DNA of 50,024 nucleotides from Bdellovibrionales bacterium (GTDB lineage: Bacteria > Bdellovibrionota > Bacteriovoracia > Bacteriovoracales > Bacteriovoracaceae), in NCBI GenBank assembly GCA_030638415.1, contig DAOWEO010000129.1, forward strand, positions 1 through 50,024, in the 5' to 3' direction. Made by a program: the position numbers and the translations under genes. Under the pieces are notes generated by a model, which saw only the letters and a list, made by a program, of their open reading frames with translations, was not told the origin of the DNA and did not search any database. This document shows, in pieces, positions 1-9,577 of this stretch (positions are counted from its first letter, which is position 1; each line of letters begins with the position of its first letter).

Positions 1-3000
1 CCTGCATCACAAGCCGAATTAGTATAAGTGTAAAGTTGATGATCATCAGGATTGATTTCTGTAAAGGCAGTCCAACTGACAGATATAAGATTTCCAGTAT
101 TGCTGTACTCATTTACAAATTGTAGAGCGGCTGGACCAACTGCTGGAGGAGTTGTATCGATTGTAATATAATCAGTTGAACATGTTGAGAGAGTACTAAA
201 GCCCATAAGATCATAAGCATGTACCTTGCCCCAGAACTGTCCATCTGGTGTAAGTGGACCAACAATTATAGAATCACTATTCGTATCACTAGTAGTAAGC
301 CCATGATCAAACTCACCACCCGCACTACAGCTAGAGTCTGTATATGTAAAAAGTCTATGATCAGAAAGAGTGAGATCTGAAAATGCAGTCCAGGTAACAG
401 CAATGTTATCAATCTGGTTGGTGTATGCAGCAGTAAACTGTAAATTGGGTGTACCTGCTGGTGGTGTTGAATCAACAATAATTGAATCGGTTGAGCAAGC
501 AGAAACCTTACTATTTCCAGCATTGTCGTAGGCAGTGATTGTTGCCCAAGTCTCCCCATCAGCAACTCCATCAATACTAAGTGCATCACTACTAGTTCCA
601 GCGCCAGATCCTATTAAGCCATGAGGTATTGCTCCTGATGAACAAGATACATCTGTATAGGTTGTAATTTCGTAATCGGCAATACCATTTAAATCGGTAA
701 ACTCCACCCAAGTAACAGCTATATCATCTCCATCAATATCACGCGGTTGGGTAAACTGTAAGTTTGCACCAATATCTGCTGGATCAGTTAAATCAATAAT
801 AATAAAATCACTTGAACAAGCTGAATCAACAAAGTTCCCTGCAATATCGATTGCTCTAACTTTTCCATAATGCTTACCATCGTTAACAGTGTCATCTAAT
901 CCATCGATGACTAATGCATTAAAATTGTTATTATTTCCAGTCAGTGCATGGTCACCGACCTGGTTGGTGCAAGCAGAATCAGTATAGGTAAAAAGTTTAT
1001 GGTTGGTGAGGTTTGTATCTGTAAACGCAGTCCACGTCACGTCGATATCATTTCCAGTATTATTGTAATCATTCGTAAATACCAAATTAGTTGTAGCTTC
1101 ACCTGTTATATCTAAAGGATTGATTGTATCGATTATAATTGAGTCATTTGAACAGTCTGAAGTTGTTTCATATGGCAGCATACGGTCTTGTGCCATCACT
1201 TTACCCCAGTATTTACCATTCGCAAGATTATCAATAATCCCTTTATCTTCTGCATCATGACTTCCTGTCCATCCACTGAAAACTGCAACGTCAGAACAGT
1301 CTGAAGTTTGGTGTAGAAATATTTGGTGATTCTCTAATGTAAGGTCGATGAAAGGCGTCCATGTTACAACAATATTATCGATAATATTTGTGGCAATATC
1401 TGCAAATTGTAGATTGGCGGGAGCATCAGAAGGCTTACTAGAGTCAACAATTATCTCATCTGTAGAACAGCCAGAAGTTTGCGAATTTCCAGCAGGGTCA
1501 AAGGCCGTTACCTTTGCCCAATAATGTCCATCATCGAGAATATCAACAGTTGTTGAATCGGTAATTGCATTTGATCCTATAAGAGGGTGGGTTACAGTTC
1601 CAGTATCACTTGTACATAGTGCATCCGTATAAGTTGTAATTTGATAATCATCGATTCCGTTGTCATCGGAAAAAGCAGTCCAAGTAACAGTAGTATCATT
1701 TCCATCTATAACTTCTGCATCTGCAAAAATAACCTCTACACCAAGGCCTTCTGGAGGTGTTAAATCAACAATTATTTTATCTGGAGAACATAGTGAGGTC
1801 TTTTCATTTGTGGCTTTATCAATTGCTTTTACTTTTGCCCAATAATGGCCATCGGTTAGTCCGTTGATGACAAGCGCATCAGCACTTCCTGGACCACCAA
1901 TAAGCCCATGATCAATCTCACTCGCAACTAGGCAGTTTGAATCAGTATAAGTATAAAGTTGGTGGTCGCTAGGATTATCTTCATCAAAAGCAGTCCAACT
2001 AACAGAGACTAAATCTCCTGTATTACTGTAATCATGTATAAATTCTAAATTAACCGGACCTAATGGTTCTATTGTATCTATTATAATTGAATCAGGGGAA
2101 CAAAGTGAAGGAGTAGAATGTCCGGTCTTATCATGTGCAGTTACAATTCCCCAATACGGTCCATCTGGAGTGACATTATCAATTAGAGTATCATTCGTTA
2201 CATCTGTATTTCCTGTTCGGCCATAATCTGTCAGGAGTGTTGCACATGTTGAATTTGTATAAATGGCAAGGGAATAGTCATCAAGAGTATCATCAGTAAA
2301 AGCAGTCCAACTTACGTCAATATCATTACTACTATTTGAAAAAGCGTTAGCAAAAGTAAAATTTGCAGGAGCGGCAACAGGAGGGGTTGAATCAACAATA
2401 ATAGGAACCAATGAACATGCCGTGGTAGTGCTGTTTCCAGGAGTATCAAAAGCTTCTACTTGTCCCCAGTAGGTTCCATCACTCGCAACATCAACGACTA
2501 TGGAATCAGAATTAGTACCTGAGTTTGTATCATAAAAACCTGTTTCGTTTGCTGGTAAACAGCTAGACTCAGAGAAAAGGTGAATTCGATGATTAATAAG
2601 CCCATTCGAATCAGTAAAGGCTGGCCAGCTAACAGAGATATTATTTTTGTCATCATCATAAGTGTCAATAAATACTAAATTACTACTGTGGCTAACAGGA
2701 GATTCAACATCAACGGCGATAGAATCGGTAGAGCATGCTGATGTGGTTTCATTACCGGCAATATCTATGGCGATAACCTTGGCATAATATTCTCCATTCG
2801 AATCAAGACCCGTAACAATGGTATCATTGGTATAGTCCCCAGAACCGGTGAGACCATGATCTTTTACACCACTTGAACAATCAGAATTGTCATAGGTAAG
2901 TATTCGGTGATCTACAAGGAGAGTATTATCAGTGAAAGTGGTCCACTCCATCCTTAGGATATCTCCATTTATTGCAGATTCATCAAGAAACTGAACATTT

Positions 3001-4247
3001 GCACCATTATCAGTAGGGGAAGATGTATCAATATAGATAGATCCACCAGGAGTTCCTAAATCTCCCGAACTAACGGAACAGTCAGATGTGGCAGTAAGTC
3101 CAACCTGATCAACTACTGTTACGGTTGCCCAGAATTCTCCTTCTAATAAATTATTTACAGTTGTTGAATCAGCAAGAGCGTTGGTTGTAGTTGGTGGGTG
3201 CTCAAATGCTCCGGTAGTACAAGTCAAATCGGTATAGGTTGTAATAATGTAGTGAGCAGGATTTGTTTCAGTAAAAGCTGTCCATGATAGATCAATATTA
3301 AATCCATCTGTATCAACAACACTGCTAAAAGTTAGTATAACAGGTGCAGCTCCTGTTGGAGCAGTAATATCATAAGTAATATTTGCAAGTTCTGATGCTG
3401 TAGATATAATTGGAGTGATCAGTGTGACATTATCAAACTCGGTGTCTTCACTTTTGATCCATAAAGAGTAGATATACTCTCCTTCTGTTGTAAAATCAGT
3501 AGGAGCTAAGTTGTAATTTATAGCATCTTCACAGCTAACCCAATTTGGATCACCAGCAACTGGAGCAGTGGCTGCAACTTGGTCCGCACCATCGGTAGTG
3601 ACCATTACAAAAATATTATTTGTTGGATCTTCATATTTCAAGGAAGAGGCAGAGCATTGGTTTAAACTACATCCACTGACTTCCAACTCGTGTACGGCCA
3701 AACTAGTGAAATCACCTACAAGTGAAGTTACCGTTGGTACGGTGATTGGATCAACTGTTGTTAAGTGTGTAGTGAAAGCTTCTCCAACAGCGTCACCAAG
3801 ATTTCTTTTAGTAATATTACTATTTTTATCAATTGCTATAATTTGAAAAACTGGATTAACCATTGTTTTATTTGGTATACAAACTGTTGCACTACTTAAA
3901 CCTGGTTCAATACTACCTAAAAGTTTAAATGGAATCACACCAAAGTTAGGAGTAAATAGTAGAGTTGCAGAGGCAATACCTGTTCCGGCTGGATCATCTT
4001 CAACGCTGTAGTTTATAGTAAAATCACGAGAGCCGTTAAGATCATTGAGTGGACTCTCTGTAGGGTCAGTTATATACTCAATAATTGGTGGAAGCTTATC
4101 AGGGTTGACCATGTCTTTGACAATTACTTTTCCAATCTCTCCTGAGCATGAAGATAATATAAGTAACATTAAGAGCATAGAATGCACTGGAGCAAAACTT
4201 GCTCTATATTGTTTAAAAAATGTGCTTACTTTGTTTACATTTTTCAT
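1..4247 (-). CDS. Giant repeat lipoprotein (fibronectin-III-like modules), C-terminus outside window
   Basis: The minus strand is open from ATG at 4247 through the left edge, about 1415 codons, with no stop. A basic N-terminus is followed by a hydrophobic stretch and the lipobox LSSC near residue 33, so it should be a lipoprotein. After about 300 less regular residues come at least eleven tandem modules of 104-113 residues. Each contains a V(S/T)WTxF motif (plus-strand positions near 70, 391, 706, 1028, 1358, 1678, 1990, 2307, 2629, 2940 and 3280), a YTDxxC motif, a DGxYWAKV-like strand, and ends SxCSxDxIxxD. This looks like a string of beta-sandwich (FN3/Ig-like) domains with two conserved cysteines per module. 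A surface adhesin or stalk is the likely role, but nothing identifies a ligand. A downstream ATG (MLLMLLILSSC) is an alternative start. There is no good Shine-Dalgarno at either. Confidence 0.85.
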   Translation of the reverse strand, partial: MKNVNKVSTFFKQYRASFAPVHSMLLMLLILSSCSGEIGKVIVKDMVNPDKLPPIIEYITDPTESPLNDLNGSRDFTINYSVEDDPAGTGIASATLLFTPNFGVIPFKLLGSIEPGLSSATVCIPNKTMVNPVFQIIAIDKNSNITKRNLGDAVGEAFTTHLTTVDPITVPTVTSLVGDFTSLAVHELEVSGCSLNQCSASSLKYEDPTNNIFVMVTTDGADQVAATAPVAGDPNWVSCEDAINYNLAPTDFTTEGEYIYSLWIKSEDTEFDNVTLITPIISTASELANITYDITAPTGAAPVILTFSSVVDTDGFNIDLSWTAFTETNPAHYIITTYTDLTCTTGAFEHPPTTTNALADSTTVNNLLEGEFWATVTVVDQVGLTATSDCSVSSGDLGTPGGSIYIDTSSPTDNGANVQFLDESAINGDILRMEWTTFTDNTLLVDHRILTYDNSDCSSGVKDHGLTGSGDYTNDTIVTGLDSNGEYYAKVIAIDIAGNETTSACSTDSIAVDVESPVSHSSNLVFIDTYDDDKNNISVSWPAFTDSNGLINHRIHLFSESSCLPANETGFYDTNSGTNSDSIVVDVASDGTYWGQVEAFDTPGNSTTTACSLVPIIVDSTPPVAAPANFTFANAFSNSSNDIDVSWTAFTDDTLDDYSLAIYTNSTCATLLTDYGRTGNTDVTNDTLIDNVTPDGPYWGIVTAHDKTGHSTPSLCSPDSIIIDTIEPLGPVNLEFIHDYSNTGDLVSVSWTAFDEDNPSDHQLYTYTDSNCLVASEIDHGLIGGPGSADALVINGLTDGHYWAKVKAIDKATNEKTSLCSPDKIIVDLTPPEGLGVEVIFADAEVIDGNDTTVTWTAFSDDNGIDDYQITTYTDALCTSDTGTVTHPLIGSNAITDSTTVDILDDGHYWAKVTAFDPAGNSQTSGCSTDEIIVDSSKPSDAPANLQFADIATNIIDNIVVTWTPFIDLTLENHQIFLHQTSDCSDVAVFSGWTGSHDAEDKGIIDNLANGKYWGKVMAQDRMLPYETTSDCSNDSIIIDTINPLDITGEATTNLVFTNDYNNTGNDIDVTWTAFTDTNLTNHKLFTYTDSACTNQVGDHALTGNNNNFNALVIDGLDDTVNDGKHYGKVRAIDIAGNFVDSACSSDFIIIDLTDPADIGANLQFTQPRDIDGDDIAVTWVEFTDLNGIADYEITTYTDVSCSSGAIPHGLIGSGAGTSSDALSIDGVADGETWATITAYDNAGNSKVSACSTDSIIVDSTPPAGTPNLQFTAAYTNQIDNIAVTWTAFSDLTLSDHRLFTYTDSSCSAGGEFDHGLTTSDTNSDSIIVGPLTPDGQFWGKVHAYDLMGFSTLSTCSTDYITIDTTPPAVGPAALQFVNEYSNTGNLISVSWTAFTEINPDDHQLYTYTNSACDA

Positions 4248-4459
4248 AGTCTTATAATATTTTATTACCTTTCATCTTTGACTCATCGGATTTTAACAGT
4301 TTTTATTAAAGAAAATCCTAACTGTCTGGAATCTCTAGGAAAAAAATGCCGAGTGGAACTATTTTTCTCGGCTAAAATATTTAATAAATATGAAATGTGA
4401 CAAGTTATTGAGGCAAAATAATTTATAAGAAACTTTTTGTATGATAGTATTCATACTTA

Positions 4460-4487
4460 TTGAATTTTGTACTGGTAATGTTATTAT
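4460..4487 (+). promoter_or_regulatory. Possible sigma-70-like promoter for the response regulator
   Basis: TTGAAT at 4460-4465 and TATTAT at 4482-4487 are separated by 16 bp, about 32 bp before the preferred ATG at 4520. The region is AT-rich, so chance matches are expected. Confidence 0.3.
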
Positions 4488-4519
4488 TTTATATAGATAT
4501 TTTATGGTAGGTGAAAAAA

Positions 4520-4927
4520 ATGTTAACAACTGAAGATTTTATAAGTAAAAAAATAATTGTTATTGATGACAGTAGAACTGTTCGTGTTGAGGTTATTGCA
4601 ATTTTACGAGAGCTGGGTTTTTTAAATATTCAAGAAGCGATAGATGGAAAAGATGCATGGAAGTCAATCGCTGCTGAAGGTTCGGCAAATGAACCATTTG
4701 AACTAATTCTCTCTGATATTAATATGCCCAAAATGACTGGTCTGCAGTTATTAAAAAAGATCAAAGCGACAGCATGTTATAGTAAAGTACCTGTAATCAT
4801 GATTTCTGCAGAGAGTGAACAGATGACTATTTTGGAGTCAATTTCAGAAGGGGCTTCTGATTATATTTTAAAACCATTTAATAAAAAAGTAGTTAAGGAT
4901 AAGATTTTAGCAGTATTAGCTAGGTAG
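4520..4927 (+). CDS. Single-domain CheY-like response regulator
   Basis: A stand-alone receiver domain of 135 residues with all the expected phosphorylation residues: acidic pair D16-D17, phospho-acceptor D66 in LSDINMP, S96 in the switch position, and K118 in LKPF. There is no output domain, so it should act by binding a partner, as CheY or Spo0F do. ATG at 4520 is preferred because GGTAGGTG lies about 6 bases upstream. A GTG at 4511 would add three residues but falls inside that ribosome binding site. It faces the membrane kinase gene at 4916-7438 and their 3' ends overlap by 12 bp. That proximity suggests, but does not prove, that they form a pair. Confidence 0.9.
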   Translation: MLTTEDFISKKIIVIDDSRTVRVEVIAILRELGFLNIQEAIDGKDAWKSIAAEGSANEPFELILSDINMPKMTGLQLLKKIKATACYSKVPVIMISAESEQMTILESISEGASDYILKPFNKKVVKDKILAVLAR

Positions 4928-7438
4928 TAAAAATTTAAATATTGTTCCTGCCTCTAGCTTCGATTGTATTTTAATTGACCCATTATGTGCTTGAACAACT
5001 TCCTTGATCGCACTCATACCAACTCCACGGCCTGATACAGATGTGAGATTAGTCGCTGTACTAAAATGAGGTTCAAAGACTTGGTAGATTATCTCTTTAT
5101 CACTAATATGATCGTATGATTTATCAGGATTCATTTCTAGTAGTTTTTCTCTTATTTTTGCAGGGTCTATTCCATTTCCATCATCACTTACTTGAATAAC
5201 GAGGTGTGTACTAGTTTTGAAGGTATTTACTTCAATTGTACCAGCAAGGTCTTTACCTCTTTTTTCACGTACATCTGGCTGCTCAATTCCGTGGTCACAG
5301 CAGTTTCTAAAAAGGTGTACTAGTGTTTGGTAAAAATCAATATATTGTCCTGGTAACACTCTAAGGTCACTTCCAATGAAAGTAAGTGGATTAATCTTTT
5401 TATCTAATCTTGTTTGTAAGTCACTGACGAGATCAATATATGGTGTGAAATGTTCTAGAATTGGAATTTTAATAAAAAATTCTTCTAAATAATTGATTGA
5501 ATCCTGCTCGTTTGCAGATAGTTTATATTGGAGCTCTTCAATATAAGTTTTTTTGATTACAACAGTTGATCGTTCATCATCCAAGCTTTTACCAAAGATT
5601 GTTGCACACTCAGTTAGAAAATTAGTGTATTGTTTTTTTAGCTCAGTAATATTGTTACCTAGAGCTGGCATTATTTTCATCGCTTGTTCATCAGGTTGCT
5701 CTCTTAGTGCAACTAATTCTCCCTCAATCTTTCTTGCAAATCGCTGTAGAGCGAGTACTGAATACATCCCAAATCCACCATTTAAAGTATGAAAGTCTAT
5801 TAAAAAAGTCTCACATGAAAATGGAATCTGTTTTTTACTCACCTGATTGTAATTCCGTTCAATATTAGAGATAATATTATCAACTTCTTGAATGAATGAG
5901 AGAAATTGTTTTTTATTTTGAATCATCTTCATGACCATTTCAACATACTGCTCTTTGTTTAGAAATTGTTCCTTAGACCTTGCCTCTTCTGTTTTGTCAG
6001 TTGCAACAGCAACAATGTTGATAATTTCTTCATCTTCGTTACGCATGGGGTAGTAACTTAGATCAATGACTTGGAATTCACTATCTTCGATACTACTTCC
6101 TCTTTTAATTACTTGAGGCGCTAGTCCAATTGCACTTTCAAATGGTAGCTTGTTAGAAAAAACAATTTCACTCCATTTATCTAGTGCTTCAATTTCTTTT
6201 GGCTTAGAATTTCCAATTAATTTAGCAAAGTGCTCTCCTTCCGGAGGAAGGGTGAAAAGCTCTTCACATACCTTTGTATAAGTCGGTGATACTATACAGT
6301 TTTTATTAAAGACTAATAAACCTTGATCTAAGCTATTAATCATTGCTGCCATAAAGTTATGTGCTTCACGTAGTTCGGCAGTACGTTGCTCTACTAATAC
6401 CTCTAAGTTCTTACTGTAATCTTCTAACTGAGCCTTCGCAATTGTTAGCTCTTTGATCATCAGCTCTTTGTTTGCTAAGAGGTTAGAAATTTCGGAGGTC
6501 ATAGCATTAAAAGAGTTAGCAAGAACACGTAATTCATCATTAGTATTCACGGTCACTTTCTCACTATAATTTCCTTCTCTTATTTTCTTTGTAAAATCAT
6601 AGAGAATATTAATAGGACGAGTCAAAGATGTTGAAAAAATAGTACCAACGGCCATTGCAATGCCTAATAATATCAGACCAAAAAAGATTGTTTTTTTTGT
6701 TAAAATTGAAATAACTTCAAAAGCATTCTCTTTTTTAATGAGTGTAATTACTGAAAAATTATATTTTTTATTTTTTATAAATGATGAAAGGTAGTCAGTC
6801 TCTTGAATCTGGATTTCTCTAGTTCCTTGATTAAACTTTGATTTTAGTAGTGAATGTATTGACGTTTGCGTCTCTTTTGAAATGGTTTTAGTGTAGGGTA
6901 CCCCCGTCTTACTTAAGAGATAGCTTTTGAATACCTTGCTACGCTGTAACTGCTTTGATATAGACTCTAGATTAAGCAAAATCGTAATTTGACTGCCAGC
7001 TTGTTCACTTTTTATTAAATAGAAAAACTGTTTTCCCAGAAAAATTGGTTGCTGTGATGAATTAGGATATTTTGAAATTTTCACTAATTCTTTTAGGGTT
7101 AGATCAGTGGTATTAATACTTCCTAATACCGTTTTATTTCTAACATGTTGCATAAATGTAATTTCATGCTGACCTTGGAAGTAATTACTAATTTGTTTTT
7201 GAGACCGTAGTGTTGATATATAAGCTAAATTGTCAGTTATTTGTTGGATTGGAAAAATAACTGTGTCTGTAATTTTATTGGACTCCTGTAGTGCTGTTTC
7301 AAAAATATAACTTTTTTTATCTTGAGTAAAAATATCAATTGTGAAATAGAGGTTTAGACCTATTGAGACAAAAGTTATCAGTACTAAAGAGAGTAGAATC
7401 TTTACTTTTATAGGAATACGAGTTCGTGTTTCATCCAT
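4916..7438 (-). CDS. Membrane sensor kinase with HAMP, PAS-like, HPt-like and CheA-type ATPase domains
   Basis: An 840-residue inner-membrane sensor. The order is: TM1 about 10-33, periplasmic sensing region 34-247, TM2 about 248-270, HAMP 272-325, a coiled coil to about 360, and a PAS-like region 362-485. Next is a helical segment with FHTLNGGFG (H550), matching the HxLxGG phospho-site of HPt domains. The C-terminal ATPase is of CheA type: N-box HLFRNCCDHGIE (N712), G1 DDGNGID (752-758) and G2 GRGVGM (803-808). The protein ends right after the ATPase, with no CheW-like P5 domain, so it probably does not join chemoreceptor arrays. It likely autophosphorylates H550 and passes phosphate to a separate regulator, possibly the one at 4520. 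The gene is divergent from the FecR gene. Kinase assignment is firm; the HPt call rests on motif and context. Confidence 0.88.
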   Translation of the reverse strand: MDETRTRIPIKVKILLSLVLITFVSIGLNLYFTIDIFTQDKKSYIFETALQESNKITDTVIFPIQQITDNLAYISTLRSQKQISNYFQGQHEITFMQHVRNKTVLGSINTTDLTLKELVKISKYPNSSQQPIFLGKQFFYLIKSEQAGSQITILLNLESISKQLQRSKVFKSYLLSKTGVPYTKTISKETQTSIHSLLKSKFNQGTREIQIQETDYLSSFIKNKKYNFSVITLIKKENAFEVISILTKKTIFFGLILLGIAMAVGTIFSTSLTRPINILYDFTKKIREGNYSEKVTVNTNDELRVLANSFNAMTSEISNLLANKELMIKELTIAKAQLEDYSKNLEVLVEQRTAELREAHNFMAAMINSLDQGLLVFNKNCIVSPTYTKVCEELFTLPPEGEHFAKLIGNSKPKEIEALDKWSEIVFSNKLPFESAIGLAPQVIKRGSSIEDSEFQVIDLSYYPMRNEDEEIINIVAVATDKTEEARSKEQFLNKEQYVEMVMKMIQNKKQFLSFIQEVDNIISNIERNYNQVSKKQIPFSCETFLIDFHTLNGGFGMYSVLALQRFARKIEGELVALREQPDEQAMKIMPALGNNITELKKQYTNFLTECATIFGKSLDDERSTVVIKKTYIEELQYKLSANEQDSINYLEEFFIKIPILEHFTPYIDLVSDLQTRLDKKINPLTFIGSDLRVLPGQYIDFYQTLVHLFRNCCDHGIEQPDVREKRGKDLAGTIEVNTFKTSTHLVIQVSDDGNGIDPAKIREKLLEMNPDKSYDHISDKEIIYQVFEPHFSTATNLTSVSGRGVGMSAIKEVVQAHNGSIKIQSKLEAGTIFKFLLPS

Positions 7439-7527
7439 TTTTGCCTATCCTGAACCTTTTTGGTGGTTGAACATCTATATGATAATATGTAAGTCGGAGT
7501 AATTAAAATTTTATTAAAAGAAAATGT

Positions 7528-9573
7528 ATGAATAAATTTGACCGGGTAGTTATTTCTCTTTCTGTTATCTTGTCTTTGATAGGTGGATATCTTTTCTATA
7601 CTACGGGACAAAGTAGTAGCTCTAGTTCAGATCTTACTGTAATAGCGGTATTACAATCATTCTCTAACCAAGTAAAAAAGAAAAACTTTGATGGTATTAC
7701 TTGGAAGAGTGTAGAAAAATCTCAAAAACTCTATCAAGGGGATTATATCTTTACTGATGTAGACTCAGTAGCTACGGTTGATTTTCACCAATCTTATAAG
7801 TTAGATATTATGCCACAGTCCCTAGTGGTCATTGAAATTGTTAAGGGAGAGTTACAGCTTGATACTAAGCGTGGAGCAGTTAAAGTATTACTAGGTAAAA
7901 AAAAGAGGCTTATAAAGGTTAGAGTTGGTCGAAAGACCATAGAGCTCCAAGCAGTTAGTGAAAAGTTATCTCAAATTTCAGTCAAAAAGAGTTTGCGTGG
8001 TATATCTGTAAAAGTTCTAAAAGGTTCAGGTATTATTATGGGCAAGTCAGAAGTTAAAGTGGACTTAGGACGAGAAGTAATTATAACAGAAAACTTAAAA
8101 GTTAAACCTGTAATGGCCTTGGTAAATAGGAAACCAGAAAGTAAAATTGATTTTTCCATAGCAAATAGTTCTCTTTTTGAGTGGAGTGGAGGAGATGCTG
8201 GAGATCTATATATTGTTGAAGTGTCTAGGGATAAGACTTTTACAAAGATTCAAAAAAGAGTAGAGACAACGAATAACTATTATAATTTACCAGTAATACC
8301 AGTAGGTGAGTATTGGATTAGAATTACAAAAAAAATATCTGATAAAACTCTTACAATTAGAACTGAACCTTTAGCCTTTCAAGTTAATCCTGTTCAACCT
8401 CCTAAGCTGCTCTCACCAAAGATTGGTGAAAAGATAAGTATAAAAGATGGGGTTACTACATTTAACCTGTCTAACCGAGCTCATGCATACATAATTGAAA
8501 TTGATAATGGAACAAGTATTCGTAAGATAAAAGCAAAGACACCAAAATTACTTGTCAACCAGCTCTGGGGAGACAGTTATAAATGGAGAGCAAAATTGGT
8601 ACTACCTAATGCTGTTTGGTCAGAGTGGAGTGAGTTTTCTGTTCTTAACAGTGCCACTGTCCACTTTTACATGCCCAAGCGTGGTGCCAAAATTTACATT
8701 AGGGATGGTAAAAAGAATATACCAATAAGGTTTAATACTAAGCTAAAAGGTCCTTATGTTGTGGAGGCTTCTAGAACAAGTATTTTTGCTAAGATTATCT
8801 GGCGTAAGAAGTTAAATATTAATAAATTTAATTTTAAAAGTAAAAAACCGGGACGAATATACCTACGAGTCAAAGATAACTCCGGAATGGTTAAGGGGAG
8901 GGTCTTTTTTGATACCATCTATGATTTATATGAAATACGCTCTCCTCGAAAACTATTTTTTAAAAAACATAAAAAAATGGTTACGTTACGCTGGAACAAA
9001 CAGTTTGAATTAAAGAAAATATACAAGGCTGCAAGACGTAAAAAAGCACTTAGGAAAATGAACTTTACTCTATTACTGGCAAAAGATACCGCGTTTTTAA
9101 CAGAGGTTACTAGGCGTAAAGTAAGGTATAATCAAAATAGTATGAAAGTCATCTTAGATAAAGTAGGTCGTTATTTTTGGAAAATTGTTTACAGCGGTGA
9201 AAGTGATAGTTCGTTCCACCGAGGTAGCCCTGTTAAATATTTTGATTTAAAGCTTCCTGTAAACAATAGGCCATATGTAAATACATCAAAAAAGAAAATC
9301 ATCTATTACAAAGAGCGTAAAGGTATTCATACCAATATTATAACTCTGGCTAAAATTCGTACCGCAAAATTATATATTTTAGAAGTATTTAAAGATAAAA
9401 AACTAAAAAATAGGATTTTTTCCAAATCAATAAAATCAAATATTGCATATTGGATAAGTAAGAGGTCAGGAGTTTTTTACTATAGATATAAAATTGTTGA
9501 TATCTGGGGACGAACATCTGCTTTTTCAAATGTAGGAATATTACTGTTCCCCATTTCACCGTTGGATGGATAG
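7528..9573 (+). CDS. FecR-domain envelope protein with repeated beta-sandwich modules
   Basis: A 681-residue protein anchored by an N-terminal hydrophobic segment (about 7-27). Residues about 38-150 match the FecR-like fold: a GD(Y)IFT turn near 72, then a short strand leading to a PQSLVVIE segment. The rest consists of fibronectin-III-like repeats; FEWSGG, YIVEVSRDKTF, YWIRI and similar strings recur in YILEV, FYLL and YFWKI forms. It is very lysine-rich. Unlike classical FecR, no sigma-factor or TonB receptor genes are nearby, so a structural envelope role is more likely than iron signalling. It is followed four bases after its stop by a LysM/barrel gene, so the two are probably co-translated. 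The ATG has only a weak purine stretch upstream. Confidence 0.75.
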   Translation: MNKFDRVVISLSVILSLIGGYLFYTTGQSSSSSSDLTVIAVLQSFSNQVKKKNFDGITWKSVEKSQKLYQGDYIFTDVDSVATVDFHQSYKLDIMPQSLVVIEIVKGELQLDTKRGAVKVLLGKKKRLIKVRVGRKTIELQAVSEKLSQISVKKSLRGISVKVLKGSGIIMGKSEVKVDLGREVIITENLKVKPVMALVNRKPESKIDFSIANSSLFEWSGGDAGDLYIVEVSRDKTFTKIQKRVETTNNYYNLPVIPVGEYWIRITKKISDKTLTIRTEPLAFQVNPVQPPKLLSPKIGEKISIKDGVTTFNLSNRAHAYIIEIDNGTSIRKIKAKTPKLLVNQLWGDSYKWRAKLVLPNAVWSEWSEFSVLNSATVHFYMPKRGAKIYIRDGKKNIPIRFNTKLKGPYVVEASRTSIFAKIIWRKKLNINKFNFKSKKPGRIYLRVKDNSGMVKGRVFFDTIYDLYEIRSPRKLFFKKHKKMVTLRWNKQFELKKIYKAARRKKALRKMNFTLLLAKDTAFLTEVTRRKVRYNQNSMKVILDKVGRYFWKIVYSGESDSSFHRGSPVKYFDLKLPVNNRPYVNTSKKKIIYYKERKGIHTNIITLAKIRTAKLYILEVFKDKKLKNRIFSKSIKSNIAYWISKRSGVFYYRYKIVDIWGRTSAFSNVGILLFPISPLDG

Positions 9574-9577
9574 TGTA

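Noticed and set aside
266-589. Open frames inside the giant lipoprotein (266-589 minus, and plus-strand frames at 1660, 3568, 4045)
   Set aside because: They are other frames of the long lipoprotein frame, with low-complexity translations and no ribosome binding sites.
1-3340. Regular ~315-base periodicity that could suggest a DNA repeat or CRISPR-like array
   Set aside because: Repeat units are degenerate at the DNA level and stay in one open minus-strand frame with conserved protein motifs; they are protein domains.
7408-7611. Minus-strand 67-codon open frame spanning the divergent gap before the FecR gene
   Set aside because: Overlaps the starts of both the kinase and the FecR gene and shows no protein-like features.
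7528-9573. TonB-dependent iron signalling through FecR
   Set aside because: No ECF sigma factor or TonB receptor nearby, and most of the protein is sandwich repeats.
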